From Methanoregula sp. UBA154 (lineage in GTDB: Archaea > Halobacteriota > Methanomicrobia > Methanomicrobiales > Methanospirillaceae), in assembly GCA_002502245.1 (NCBI GenBank), contig DAPW01000011.1, positions 174,667 to 238,666 on the forward strand: DNA of 64,000 bases, written 5' to 3'. A program made the translations under genes and the position numbers. Shown here in pieces: positions 24,629-32,841 of this stretch. The notes under the pieces are model-generated. The model saw only the letters and a list, made by a program, of their open reading frames with translations. It was not told where the DNA came from and did not search any database. The first letter of the stretch is position 1; each line of letters opens with the position of its first letter.

Positions 24629-25879
24629 ATGGCACAGCTGACCGTTGATATCGGCGGAAGTCCCGGAATCAATTGTCGCGGTTTCTGCGAATACTGTTAT
24701 TTCAAGAAGGTGAAAGGCGTCCAGCCGCTGGGGTGCCGGTACTGCCTGCCCTTTAAGAAAGGGTGTGACTACTGCACCCGGGGGATCCGGGAAGAATATG
24801 CCGGGTTCAAGGATCTCCGGACCATCGCCGATGAAACCCTGGCAAACCTCCAGATGAAACAGGGGGATATCGAGCGGATCACTATCAGCGGCGGCGGCGA
24901 CCCCAGCTGTTATCCCCGCTTCCGGGAGCTCATCGAGCTGCTGGGAAGTATGGAAGCCCCGCTTCACATCGGCTACACGAGCGGCAAGGGATGGGACGAT
25001 CCGGCCATTGCCGATCTTCTCGTGGAGAACGGGCTCTCGGAGATCTCCTTCACGGTCTTTGCCACGGATCCGGTCCTCCGGAAGAAGTACATGCACGACC
25101 CGACGCCGGAGGCATCGCTCGCGATTCTCGAACGGCTCTGCGGGGCGGTCGATGAGCATGGGGACAAGCTCGTCGATGTCTATGCAGCAACCGTCGTGCT
25201 CCCGGGGGTGAATGACGGGAAGGTGCTGGAGGATACCTGCCGCTGGCTCCAGGAGCGCGGCGCAAAGGGCCTGATCCTGATGCGGTTTGCAAACAGCACC
25301 GACCAGGGCCTCATCCTGAAAAACGGCCCGGTCATGGGAGGTCAGGCAGTCCAGAGCGTGGAGTCTTTCCGGGACATGATCACGGACCTGAGTAAAAAGT
25401 TCACCATGAAGATCTCCGGCACGCCGCTCTGGGACCCGGAGATCGGCTCACCGTTTGCGATCCTCCAGGAACCTGACCTTCTCGAAACACTCCCCCGGGT
25501 CCGGAAAAAGGCCACGGTGGTCAGCGGCTGCATAGCGGCACCGTTTATTGAAAAAGTGCTGACTGCCTGCGGATCGACCGTTCCGGTTGTTCCGGTAAAA
25601 AAGGAGATCGCATGCCTGATCACGGCTGACGACCTCCGGGAGCTCGACCCCTCATCCCTGGAGGATGTCGTGATCCTTCCCGGGCGGGCGTTCATTCACG
25701 ATCCCGAAGCGGCAGCCCTCCTCTGTCGTGACGGGTCTGAACGGACCGTCATCCGCGGCCCCGAGATGCTGACTGCCGATGCAGAGACGAGCATGGGGAT
25801 GACCCGGAATGAGGTGCTTGTCCTGGAGATAGACGGATTCAGAGATTTGATCCTGACCATAAACCGGTACGGGACCTGA
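24629..25879 (+). CDS. mmp10: Methanogenesis marker protein 10, MCR arginine methyltransferase (radical SAM)
   Basis: Radical-SAM, cobalamin-dependent enzyme that methylates the active-site arginine of the methyl-coenzyme M reductase alpha subunit. The 416-residue protein has the cluster motif CRGFCEYC (Cys16, Cys20, Cys23; CX3CX2C) followed by a cysteine-rich stretch (GCRYC at 35-39, GCDYC at 45-49), the glycine motif TISGGGDPSCYP, and a C-terminal domain from about residue 300. These match Mmp10, which is found in nearly all methanogens. It stands alone, between two tRNA genes. Confidence 0.95.
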   Translation: MAQLTVDIGGSPGINCRGFCEYCYFKKVKGVQPLGCRYCLPFKKGCDYCTRGIREEYAGFKDLRTIADETLANLQMKQGDIERITISGGGDPSCYPRFRELIELLGSMEAPLHIGYTSGKGWDDPAIADLLVENGLSEISFTVFATDPVLRKKYMHDPTPEASLAILERLCGAVDEHGDKLVDVYAATVVLPGVNDGKVLEDTCRWLQERGAKGLILMRFANSTDQGLILKNGPVMGGQAVQSVESFRDMITDLSKKFTMKISGTPLWDPEIGSPFAILQEPDLLETLPRVRKKATVVSGCIAAPFIEKVLTACGSTVPVVPVKKEIACLITADDLRELDPSSLEDVVILPGRAFIHDPEAAALLCRDGSERTVIRGPEMLTADAETSMGMTRNEVLVLEIDGFRDLILTINRYGT

Positions 25880-26168
25880 TCGCGGAAAGCGGCACCGGCA
25901 CGGGTTGTGAACCATGCCTGATCCACCCTAAAAAGCGGCAGTGGGGTTCCGGCGTCGGCGTGGAACCGGTGCGGAAAAACGGGATACTTCCGGTGCGACA
26001 GATGCTGCCGCCTCCTACGGGGCGCCCCCGCGGTGGTTCAGGGACGGATAATCGAGAATAAATAAAAACTTCCTGCCCCGCCGTGCCCCATAGAGGCCCT
26101 GATGCGGGGAATCCTCCCACATCGACGTGGTTGATATCATTGTCCACGCGGGAACTCTCCGGTCCTGC
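25880..26168. other. Intergenic region containing repeat copy D
   Basis: Between mmp10 and the DUF350 gene (convergent). It holds R1 copy D (25996-26119) and nothing coding. Confidence 0.5.
25996..26119 (-). repeat. Dispersed repeat module R1, copy D
   Basis: On the minus strand: GATTCCCCGCATCAGGGCCT, GGGGCACGGCGGGGCAG, an AT-rich spacer, CACCGCGGGGGCGCCCC and GGAGGCGGCAG. Same order as copies A, B and C, but more diverged. The R2 module does not follow. Confidence 0.6.
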
Positions 26169-26210
26169 CTTTTCACGAGAGTGAAAAGTTCTTCCAATGG
26201 AAAAAAAAAT
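26169..26210 (-). terminator. Hairpin and oligo-T terminator of the DUF350 gene
   Basis: On the minus strand the DUF350 stop codon is followed directly by a run of about ten T (complement of 26199-26209), then by a perfect stem-loop CTTTTCAC-GAGA-GTGAAAAG at 26169-26188. In archaea the T-run is the essential part. Confidence 0.6.
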
Positions 26211-26717
26211 TTATAAGATTGCTGCCGTGATACCGATAACACCCGTCTGGATGATGACCGCAACAGCAATGATCACGCCGGCCATCTCGAGCGCAACGGC
26301 CACGTTGCCCTTCTTCAGTTCCGCGAATTCATCGATACGCTTGGTCAGCCGGCTGAGGATGTCGAGCGCGAGATATATCCCCCCGATAGCGAGTATGATG
26401 CCGAGCAGGAGCTGGACGATCGCAACCACGACCGTGGTTACCCCGTCACCCGTCAGGATGCCGATACTGAGGGCTTTGTTGATACCTATGGACAATCCCG
26501 ATACCCCGGACTGGACAACGAGCGCAATCGCGATGAAGACGGATGCCACCAGGATCCCGACCGCGACATTTCCCTGTGCAAGTTCTTTTTCCTCATCGAT
26601 ACCCTTGGTAATCCAGCCAAGGACCTGGAAGGCAATATAAAGCGCTGCTACGGCAAAGGCAATAGCAATAACCAGCTGGATGATCCCTACTGCTGCATTG
26701 AGTAATAAAAACACCAT
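26211..26717 (-). CDS. DUF350 membrane protein
   Basis: 168-residue protein made of two similar halves, each with two long hydrophobic segments separated by a charged stretch (TKGIDEEKELAQGNVAVGI, then TKRIDEFAELKKGNVAVAL). This duplicated KGNVAVAL-type pattern is the DUF350 family, an integral membrane protein of unknown role. The ATG at 26717 follows GAGGTG; a GTG at 26723 is an alternative. Single gene with terminator. Confidence 0.85.
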   Translation of the reverse strand: MVFLLLNAAVGIIQLVIAIAFAVAALYIAFQVLGWITKGIDEEKELAQGNVAVGILVASVFIAIALVVQSGVSGLSIGINKALSIGILTGDGVTTVVVAIVQLLLGIILAIGGIYLALDILSRLTKRIDEFAELKKGNVAVALEMAGVIIAVAVIIQTGVIGITAAIL

Positions 26718-26872
26718 GTTCACCTCATTTTATGGTATGCTGTTAGACGAAATTCTACATAAATATACCGCCACCGGGATAAATTAAAGCCAGAATCCAG
26801 CCCCGTTGTAAAAACCCGTGAATCAGCGTGACGTTTTTAAAAAACCGGCACAATCCCGGGAAAAGAACAGTA

Positions 26873-26984
26873 TGCTGCGAGAGGGTTACGATCCCCCGAT
26901 CTCCAGATCTCCCGAAGCTAAAACGTGAGCATACACGTCAGAACCCTATGAGTCTGGCGCCCTAACCAGCTAGGCCACCGCAGC
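26873..26984 (-). tRNA. tRNA-Met (CAT), elongator type, with intron
   Basis: On the minus strand: acceptor GCTGCGG pairs with TCGCAGC (one G-T), D arm GCCTAGCTGGTTAGGGC, anticodon stem CCAGA/TCTGG with loop CTCATA-[intron]-A, anticodon CAT. The intron of 38 nt (26909-26946) sits between positions 37 and 38, the canonical archaeal place. The three G-C pairs that mark initiator tRNA are absent from the anticodon stem, so this is an elongator (a tRNA-Ile2 with modified C34 is less likely). The T stem GGGGG/CCCTC closes a loop ATCGTAA that departs from the usual TTCRANN. Confidence 0.88.
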
Positions 26985-27042
26985 ACAAAAGTGCATAATT
27001 AAAAGACCGTAAAAACTATTAAAGGTTCTGATATCTTTAATG

Positions 27043-28518
27043 TCAGTCCTTTTTCTGTTGCATGTAGATCTGTACAGCGGCAGAGATTGCAGCGATCTTC
27101 TTTCCCTGCTGGAAGGATCCGGCAAGTGTCTGCATCCGGGTCTCTTCATCCCGTGCATACCGGTCAAGGGTGTTGAGGATACGCTCTTCCTCCAGAAAGT
27201 GGGTATGGGTATTCCCGGAAACGAACTGCTGGTTGTTCATGATCGCATAATGGAGGGGGAGCGTGGTCTTGACCCCGAGGATGATGTACTCCGAGATCGC
27301 CCGCCGCATCCGCTTGATCGCATCCTGCCGGGTGCTGTCCCAGGCAACAAGTTTGGCTATCATGGAATCGTAGATGGGCGAGATGGTATACCCCATGTGG
27401 ATACCGCTGTCAATGCGGATACCCGGCCCACCCGGGGAGCGGTACCGGACAATCTTTCCCGGGTCTGCCGAGAAATTCTTCGTCGGGTCCTCCGCATTGA
27501 TACGGCACTCGATCGCGTGACCGCGGATGGAGAGGTCTTTCTGCTCGAAGGGGAGGGTTTCACCGGCTGCGATGGCAAGCTGCTGCTTCACAATGTCCAC
27601 GCCGGTAATGAACTCGGTGATGGTGTGTTCCACCTGGAGCCGGGTATTCATCTCCATGAAATAGTAATTCCCGTCACTGTACAGGAATTCGACCGTCCCG
27701 GCATTGGTATACCCGGAAGCTTCCACGACCGTGAGCGCAGACTCGGCCATGCGGCTGCGCAGCTCCGGTGTCATGATGGAGCACGGGGCTTCCTCGACCA
27801 GTTTCTGGTGCCGGCGCTGGATGGAGCATTCCCTTTCATAGAGGTGGACGGCGTTCCCGTGCTCATCGGCAAGCACCTGGAACTCGACATGCCGTGGCTT
27901 GAGCAGGTATTTCTCGATAAAGACTGTCGCGTCCCCGAATGCGGAGCGGGCAATGCGCTGACTTTTTACTATCGCCTCCTCAAGGGACTTCTCGTCCTGC
28001 ACGATCTGCATCCCGATCCCCCCGCCCCCGGCACTCGCCTTGACGATGACCGGGTACCCGATCTCCAGTGCCACCACCTTCGCTTCATCCAGGCTGTTTA
28101 TTCCCCCGTCCGTGCCGGGAATAACCGGTACGCCCCGGTCCTTCATCATCTGTTTGCTGTCGATCTTGGATCCTGCAGCCCTGATCGTCTTCCAGCGGGG
28201 CCCGACAAAGATCAGGTTCTCGTCACCACAGAGTTTGGCAAAGCGGTAGTTCTCGGCAAGGAACCCGTACCCGGGATGGATCGCCTCGGCACCGCACTTT
28301 TTTGCAATATCGATGATCCGCTCCATGTTGAGGTAACTCTTTGACGGGTGCGCCTCGCCGACATGGAAGGCTTCATCAGCATATTTCACATGGAGGGCAT
28401 TTTTATCGGCTTCAGAGTAAATGGCAACCGTATCAATGTCAAGCTCGCGGCAGGCCCGCATGACCCGGATGGCAATTTCGCCGCGGTTTGCGATCAGGAG
28501 TTTCTCAAAATATTTCAT
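27043..28518 (-). CDS. pycA: Pyruvate carboxylase subunit A (biotin carboxylase)
   Basis: ATP-grasp biotin carboxylase of the two-subunit archaeal pyruvate carboxylase: it carboxylates biotin carried by PycB using ATP and bicarbonate. 491 residues. FEKLLIANRGEIAIRVMRAC is the N-terminal family signature; ASAGGGGIGMQ is the glycine-rich ATP loop and MEMNTRLQVEH the catalytic/Mg site. Length is that of stand-alone PycA. Its ATG overlaps the pycB stop by 4 nt, so the subunits are translationally coupled. Oxaloacetate supplies the partial TCA pathway and amino-acid synthesis. Confidence 0.96.
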   Translation of the reverse strand: MKYFEKLLIANRGEIAIRVMRACRELDIDTVAIYSEADKNALHVKYADEAFHVGEAHPSKSYLNMERIIDIAKKCGAEAIHPGYGFLAENYRFAKLCGDENLIFVGPRWKTIRAAGSKIDSKQMMKDRGVPVIPGTDGGINSLDEAKVVALEIGYPVIVKASAGGGGIGMQIVQDEKSLEEAIVKSQRIARSAFGDATVFIEKYLLKPRHVEFQVLADEHGNAVHLYERECSIQRRHQKLVEEAPCSIMTPELRSRMAESALTVVEASGYTNAGTVEFLYSDGNYYFMEMNTRLQVEHTITEFITGVDIVKQQLAIAAGETLPFEQKDLSIRGHAIECRINAEDPTKNFSADPGKIVRYRSPGGPGIRIDSGIHMGYTISPIYDSMIAKLVAWDSTRQDAIKRMRRAISEYIILGVKTTLPLHYAIMNNQQFVSGNTHTHFLEEERILNTLDRYARDEETRMQTLAGSFQQGKKIAAISAAVQIYMQQKKD

Positions 28519-30254
28519 TGAACCACCAGCAGGACATCGCCGTTCTGGACGACATCGCCGGTATCGACAAAGATCTCCATGACCTTGCCGTCAACCGGGC
28601 TGTGGATGGGATTCTCCATCTTCATGGCCTCAAGGACAAGCAGTGTATCGCCTTTCCTGACCGCGTCCCCCCTGCTCACGTTGACTTTGAGCACCATCCC
28701 CTGAATGTTGCTCCGGATGCCGCCGGCCATCTCCCCGCGGGGAATCTTCTGCGGGGTGACGCTTGCAACCTCCGTTGCATTGCCACCCACCGAAATGATG
28801 CGGATAGAGAAGACCTCGCCGTCTACCTCCACCTCCATCTGGCCTGGCATGCCGGATGCGGGTGTTGCCGCGGGCTGCTTTCTCGGGATCTCCTCGATGG
28901 TCCGCTCGCCTTTGAGGAACGAGGGCGCGATTGCCGGGTAGAGGATGTACGTGAGAATGTCCTCCTCCTTATGGACGAGCCCGGCCTTGGTTGCCTCCGC
29001 TTTCATCTTCTCGTACGCCGGTTCCAGCAGGTCAGCCGGGCGGACGGTGATCACCTCATCGTTCCCGATGATCAGCGTGCGGACCTCCGCACTGACCGGC
29101 GCAGGCGACTTTCCGTACTGGCCGTGGATATAGTCCTTGACCTCCTTTGTCACGTTCCGGTAACGTTCCCCGTTGACCAGCACGTTGAGCACGGCCTGGG
29201 TCCCGACGATCTGGCTCGTGGGGGTCACGAGGGGCGGGTAGCCGAGGTCTTCCCGGACCCTCGGCACTTCGGCAAATACATCGTCCAGCCGGTTCAGGGC
29301 GTCCTGCTCCTGCAGCTGGGAGACCAGGTTCGAGATCATCCCGCCCGGCAGCTGGTAGAGGAGCACGTTGCTGTCAACCCGCTCGGATATCGGGTTGAGC
29401 AGACCATTATACTTGTCCCGGATCTGGATGCAGGCATTCCGGGCCGCCCGGAGCCGGATGAGGTCGATCCCGGTCTCGCGGGGGGTACCGATCAGGGATG
29501 CCACCACGCTCTCCGTTGGCGGCTGCGAGGTGCCCATGGCAAAGGGCGACATAGCCGTATCGAGGATATCCACACCGGCGTCAATGGCCGCCTGGTAACT
29601 CATGGGGGCGATCCCGCTCGTGCAGTGACTGTGCAGGCAGACCTTGGTATCCACAACCTTTTTTATGCCGGCAATGATGTTCCGGGCAGCGTCCGGCATG
29701 ATGAGACCGGCCATATCCTTGATGCAGATGGAGTCGCACTCAAGGGCATACAACTCCCGGGCCATCCGGATAAAGGTCTGGTTGTTGTGCACCGGGCTTG
29801 TCGTATAGCAGATGGTTCCCTGCAGGTGTGCGCCGGCTTTTTTTACCTGGTCCATGGAACGTTTCATGTTCCGGATATCGTTCAGGGCATCGAAGACCCG
29901 GAAGACGTCCACCCCGTTTTTATGCGCAGCAGCAACGAATTTGTCCACCACGTCATCGGGATAGTGGCGGTAACCAACAAGGTTCTGTCCCCGGAGGAGC
30001 ATCTGGATAGGCGTGTTTTTCAGCTCGCTTTTGAGGGCCCGGAGACGATCCCACGGGTCGTCATTCAGAAACCGTATACAGGAATCGAAGGTCGCGCCAC
30101 CCCATGCCTCAACAGAGAAAAAACCACATTGGTCGAGATCCCGTGCAAGGGGAAGCATGTCCTCCGTCCGGAGCCGTGTTGCGATCAGCGACTGGTGCGC
30201 ATCGCGGAGGGTTGTATCGGTGATCTTCACTTTACGGGAAACGACAGCATCCAT
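28515..30254 (-). CDS. pycB: Pyruvate carboxylase subunit B (carboxyltransferase and biotin carrier)
   Basis: 579 residues. The N-terminal TIM-barrel carboxyltransferase domain starts VKITDTTLRDAHQSLIATR and has GGATFD and HCHxSG-like metal-site segments (VCLHSHCTSGIAPMS); a PycB/oxaloacetate-decarboxylase-type middle domain follows; the C-terminal biotinyl domain has LEAMKMENPI with Lys545 as the biotinylation site. Transfers CO2 from carboxybiotin to pyruvate. Oxaloacetate decarboxylase alpha subunits look alike, but the neighbouring pycA and absence of the membrane beta subunit favour pyruvate carboxylase. About 50 nt downstream of the ECF genes, with an AT-rich box (TTTTTTATACTT on the minus strand near 30312) that may add a promoter. 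Confidence 0.95.
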   Translation of the reverse strand: MDAVVSRKVKITDTTLRDAHQSLIATRLRTEDMLPLARDLDQCGFFSVEAWGGATFDSCIRFLNDDPWDRLRALKSELKNTPIQMLLRGQNLVGYRHYPDDVVDKFVAAAHKNGVDVFRVFDALNDIRNMKRSMDQVKKAGAHLQGTICYTTSPVHNNQTFIRMARELYALECDSICIKDMAGLIMPDAARNIIAGIKKVVDTKVCLHSHCTSGIAPMSYQAAIDAGVDILDTAMSPFAMGTSQPPTESVVASLIGTPRETGIDLIRLRAARNACIQIRDKYNGLLNPISERVDSNVLLYQLPGGMISNLVSQLQEQDALNRLDDVFAEVPRVREDLGYPPLVTPTSQIVGTQAVLNVLVNGERYRNVTKEVKDYIHGQYGKSPAPVSAEVRTLIIGNDEVITVRPADLLEPAYEKMKAEATKAGLVHKEEDILTYILYPAIAPSFLKGERTIEEIPRKQPAATPASGMPGQMEVEVDGEVFSIRIISVGGNATEVASVTPQKIPRGEMAGGIRSNIQGMVLKVNVSRGDAVRKGDTLLVLEAMKMENPIHSPVDGKVMEIFVDTGDVVQNGDVLLVVQ

Positions 30255-30302
30255 GGGGTGGCCTCATCGGGGTGGTGGGAATTCATCCAGCATCTCAAAA
30301 CT

Positions 30303-30956
30303 TCAATGGTAAAGTATAAAAAATTCACTAACGGGAAGCACGGCGATGACTCCCATGCATAATGCCGCAAGTGCCGCAACCACATCCATGACCGGTGTCC
30401 TGAACGACGGGCAGTACGTCCCGCCATGGTTGTATCCCCGTATCGCCATGAGTTCCGCGCTCCCTTCAGCCTGCCGGACTGCGCCCCGGATAAGGACACT
30501 GCCGGCCGGCACGAGACTCCGGATCCCCCGGCAGGATCCCTTGAGTTCGTATGCCTGGCGGATCCGTGAGAAATCCGAGAGCAGCAGGTCGAGTGACTGC
30601 ATCCCCATCTCGGCAGTCATCCCGAGGTCGAACCCCGTCCTGTTCCCGAGGAGCCAGGTCCCGAGCCGGAGAAATTCTCCCGGCCGGTACCCGGCATACA
30701 CCCATGCCCCGATCAGGAGGATCACGGTCATCCGCAGGCTGTAGGAGATGCCCCCCCCGCCGGTGAGTTCCAGGACAAGGCCGAAAAATACGATCAGGAG
30801 TATGGCCGGTACCACCATCCGCAGCTGTTTTTTGAGCTGCCAGGGCCGGGCGAAAACGAGCCACCAGATGAAGACCACGACGGCCCCGGTGGTGCCAATG
30901 AATGCCGCAAGGGAGAGGAGCGCAGCGGTTCCCGCCCGCAGCCTTATATCCTGCAT
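30303..30956 (-). CDS. Energy-coupling factor transporter transmembrane protein EcfT (BioN-like)
   Basis: 217-residue membrane protein with about five hydrophobic segments and the cytoplasmic coupling helix region near AYELKGSCRGIRSL. EcfT links the two ATPases to the substrate-binding BioY. It overlaps the upstream ATPase gene by 13 nt. Placement between BioY-type genes and pycBA indicates biotin supply. Confidence 0.88.
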   Translation of the reverse strand: MQDIRLRAGTAALLSLAAFIGTTGAVVVFIWWLVFARPWQLKKQLRMVVPAILLIVFFGLVLELTGGGGISYSLRMTVILLIGAWVYAGYRPGEFLRLGTWLLGNRTGFDLGMTAEMGMQSLDLLLSDFSRIRQAYELKGSCRGIRSLVPAGSVLIRGAVRQAEGSAELMAIRGYNHGGTYCPSFRTPVMDVVAALAALCMGVIAVLPVSEFFILYH

Positions 30957-31645
30957 GCCGCCTCCAGCAGATCGGCCTGCGAGATATTTGCCGGGACCCG
31001 TCCCCGGGCAATGAGCTCTTTTACCACCGCCGGTGCATGGTCCCAGTGACCGAGCGCTGACGGCAGCCGGCCCCGGTCATGCAGCTCACCCCCCTGGATC
31101 TCCCAGATCCGGTCAACCCGGGGCAGGCAGGTCTGCTCGTGCGTGAAGAGGATCGTGATCCCCTGCTTCCGCCCGGCGAGGGCGGTACACAACCGCTCCT
31201 TCTCCTCACCGTCCAGCGAGCTGAAGGGTTCATCGAGGATCAGGAGATCATGGTCCTTTGCAAGCACGCACCAGAGAATCAGCCGTTTCAGTTCGCCCCT
31301 GCTCAGGCGAAGCGGGTCCATGCGCTCCCGTCCGGCCAGGCCTGCAGCGGCAAGCACGGTGGCCGGATCGACGTCCCAGGCCCTGCATTCGCGCTCCAGG
31401 TCCGGACCGGTAATATGGAACTCGGGGAACTGGAAGACGATCATTGACGGCCCGGACGCTTCGCGTTCAACCGTCCCGGCAGCCGGCGGGAAGAGGCCGG
31501 CCAGCAGGAGTGCCAGCGTGGACTTCCCGCTGCCCACATCGCCGGAGACGAGGTGGATGCCCTCCTCGAACAACCCCTGCGCCGAGAGCGACCAGCTCCC
31601 GCGGACTGCCCGTACACCAGAAAGTGAGACCTTCAGGAAGGGCAC
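30944..31645 (-). CDS. ECF transporter ATPase, second subunit
   Basis: 233-residue ABC ATPase. Walker A is GDVGSGKST, the Q-loop region is VFQFPEFHI, the signature LSRGELKRL, and Walker B LLILDEPFSSLD. It would pair with the other ATPase. The apparent start is a GTG at 31645, lying 13 nt inside the upstream gene and very close to a GGAGG; exact start uncertain. Confidence 0.9.
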   Translation of the reverse strand: MPFLKVSLSGVRAVRGSWSLSAQGLFEEGIHLVSGDVGSGKSTLALLLAGLFPPAAGTVEREASGPSMIVFQFPEFHITGPDLERECRAWDVDPATVLAAAGLAGRERMDPLRLSRGELKRLILWCVLAKDHDLLILDEPFSSLDGEEKERLCTALAGRKQGITILFTHEQTCLPRVDRIWEIQGGELHDRGRLPSALGHWDHAPAVVKELIARGRVPANISQADLLEAACRI

Positions 31646-32304
31646 CTCCAGGAGAACGGATAAAAGGGTGTACTGTCGGGTGACACAAAGACGTCTGCCG
31701 GCGTACCGGCACGGAGAATGTTTCCTCCGTCGAGAAGAATGACCGCATCTCCCCGTGCAGCAGCCTCCATGTCCTGGGTGCAGCGGATCACGTAGGAGGT
31801 ACCGCTCTTCCGAATCATCCGTTCAATCTCCCCGGCACGGTTTGTATCGAGGTGGGAGTCGTACTCGTCCAGCACCAGCACCTGCGGCCGGAAGACCAGT
31901 GCCGCAGCAAGGACAACCAGCACCTTCTCCCCGCCGGAAAGTTCCTGCATGGGCCGGCTCCGGAGGCCGGTTATTCCCAGGGATTCCATGCACGACTCCA
32001 CGCGGTCTTCGATGACCGGGCAGGGCAGGTGACGGAAGCGGAGCGGAGAAGAAATCTCCTCAAAGGCATTCCAGAAAAGGATGTTCCGGTCCGGGAACTC
32101 GTCGAGCCAGCCGATCTCGGCATCCCGTGGCGGCATGCCATCGATAAGGATGGCCCCGGCATCCGGCACGGAAATCCCGGCCAGCAGTTTTAAGAGGGTG
32201 GTCTTGCCGCTGCCGTTCCTGCCAATGACCGAGGTGATGCCGGGCGCTATCCGGAGATCTTCAATGGCAAGGGTGCGGTACCGGAGTTTTTCTGCTGTGA
32301 TCAT
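31633..32304 (-). CDS. ECF transporter ATPase, first subunit (BioM-like)
   Basis: 223-residue ABC ATPase. Walker A GRNGSGKTT, signature LSGGEKVLV, Walker B VLVLDEYDSHLD, with a tyrosine where most have proline after the catalytic glutamate. Its ATG overlaps the bioY stop by 4 nt. Powers biotin uptake through EcfT and BioY. Confidence 0.9.
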   Translation of the reverse strand: MITAEKLRYRTLAIEDLRIAPGITSVIGRNGSGKTTLLKLLAGISVPDAGAILIDGMPPRDAEIGWLDEFPDRNILFWNAFEEISSPLRFRHLPCPVIEDRVESCMESLGITGLRSRPMQELSGGEKVLVVLAAALVFRPQVLVLDEYDSHLDTNRAGEIERMIRKSGTSYVIRCTQDMEAAARGDAVILLDGGNILRAGTPADVFVSPDSTPFYPFSWRCPS

Positions 32305-32810
32305 GGCAATCGTTCCGCAATGAGGTATGCAGCGCCGGCTTTGATAGCGTCGCCGGCAAGAAAGGGCAGGACACCGGCAAGGAACACGGGCAGAAACGGC
32401 CGGTCAAGGGAGTACATCAGCCAGCTGATACCAAAGGCATAAATCACGAGCGTGGCGAGCGCAAGCCCACAGATATGGATCGGTCGTGACGGGTGTTCGT
32501 ACGCGAGGCCGGTGATAAGAGCAGCACCGGCAAATCCGATAAGGTAGCCCCCGGTCGGTCCCAGCAGTACCCCGATGCCGGCGATGCCGTTATGGAAAAG
32601 GGGAAGCCCGAGCGCACCCAGCAGGAGATACAGGGAGACCGGGATCACCGCGGAGCGTTTCATCACGGCGCCGGCCAGCAGCACGAACAGGGTCTGGAGC
32701 GTGAACGGTACCGGTATCCACGGGACCGAGATCCAGCTGCCAAGGGTGATGAGTGCGATGAAGGCAGCGGAATATGCAATTGTCCTGGATCTGTCAAGGT
32801 TCCCGAACAT
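32301..32810 (-). CDS. bioY: Biotin transporter BioY (ECF S-component)
   Basis: 169-residue membrane protein with six hydrophobic segments that binds biotin. Family hallmarks are SWISVPWIPVPFTLQTLFV near the N-terminus and GPTGGYLIGF in the middle. The ATG at 32810 begins the protein-like part (MFGNLDRSR); a TTG at 32816 is the only other in-frame choice nearby. The BirA-box palindrome abuts this start codon, so the transcript is probably very short-leadered and repressed by biotin-loaded BirA. First gene of the bioY-ecfA-ecfA-ecfT(-pycB-pycA) cluster. Confidence 0.94.
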   Translation of the reverse strand: MFGNLDRSRTIAYSAAFIALITLGSWISVPWIPVPFTLQTLFVLLAGAVMKRSAVIPVSLYLLLGALGLPLFHNGIAGIGVLLGPTGGYLIGFAGAALITGLAYEHPSRPIHICGLALATLVIYAFGISWLMYSLDRPFLPVFLAGVLPFLAGDAIKAGAAYLIAERLP

Positions 32811-32841
32811 CGTCAACCATAAAAAAAATGATGGTTGACGA
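32810..32841 (-). promoter_or_regulatory. BirA box (biotin operator) at the bioY start
   Basis: A perfect 9-bp inverted repeat, TCGTCAACC (32810-32818), 14 bp, GGTTGACGA (32833-32841). It matches the known BirA box TTGTAAACC-N14-16-GGTTTACAA at seven of nine positions per arm with an allowed spacer. It lies directly before the bioY ATG, downstream of a T-rich TATA-like element (GTTTTTATC on the minus strand, about 32842-32850), where bound repressor would block transcription. Confidence 0.8.

Noticed and set aside
28488..30362. 624-codon plus-strand frame opposite pycB
   Set aside because: Antisense to a well-supported pyruvate carboxylase subunit; His/Asp-rich with no family pattern.
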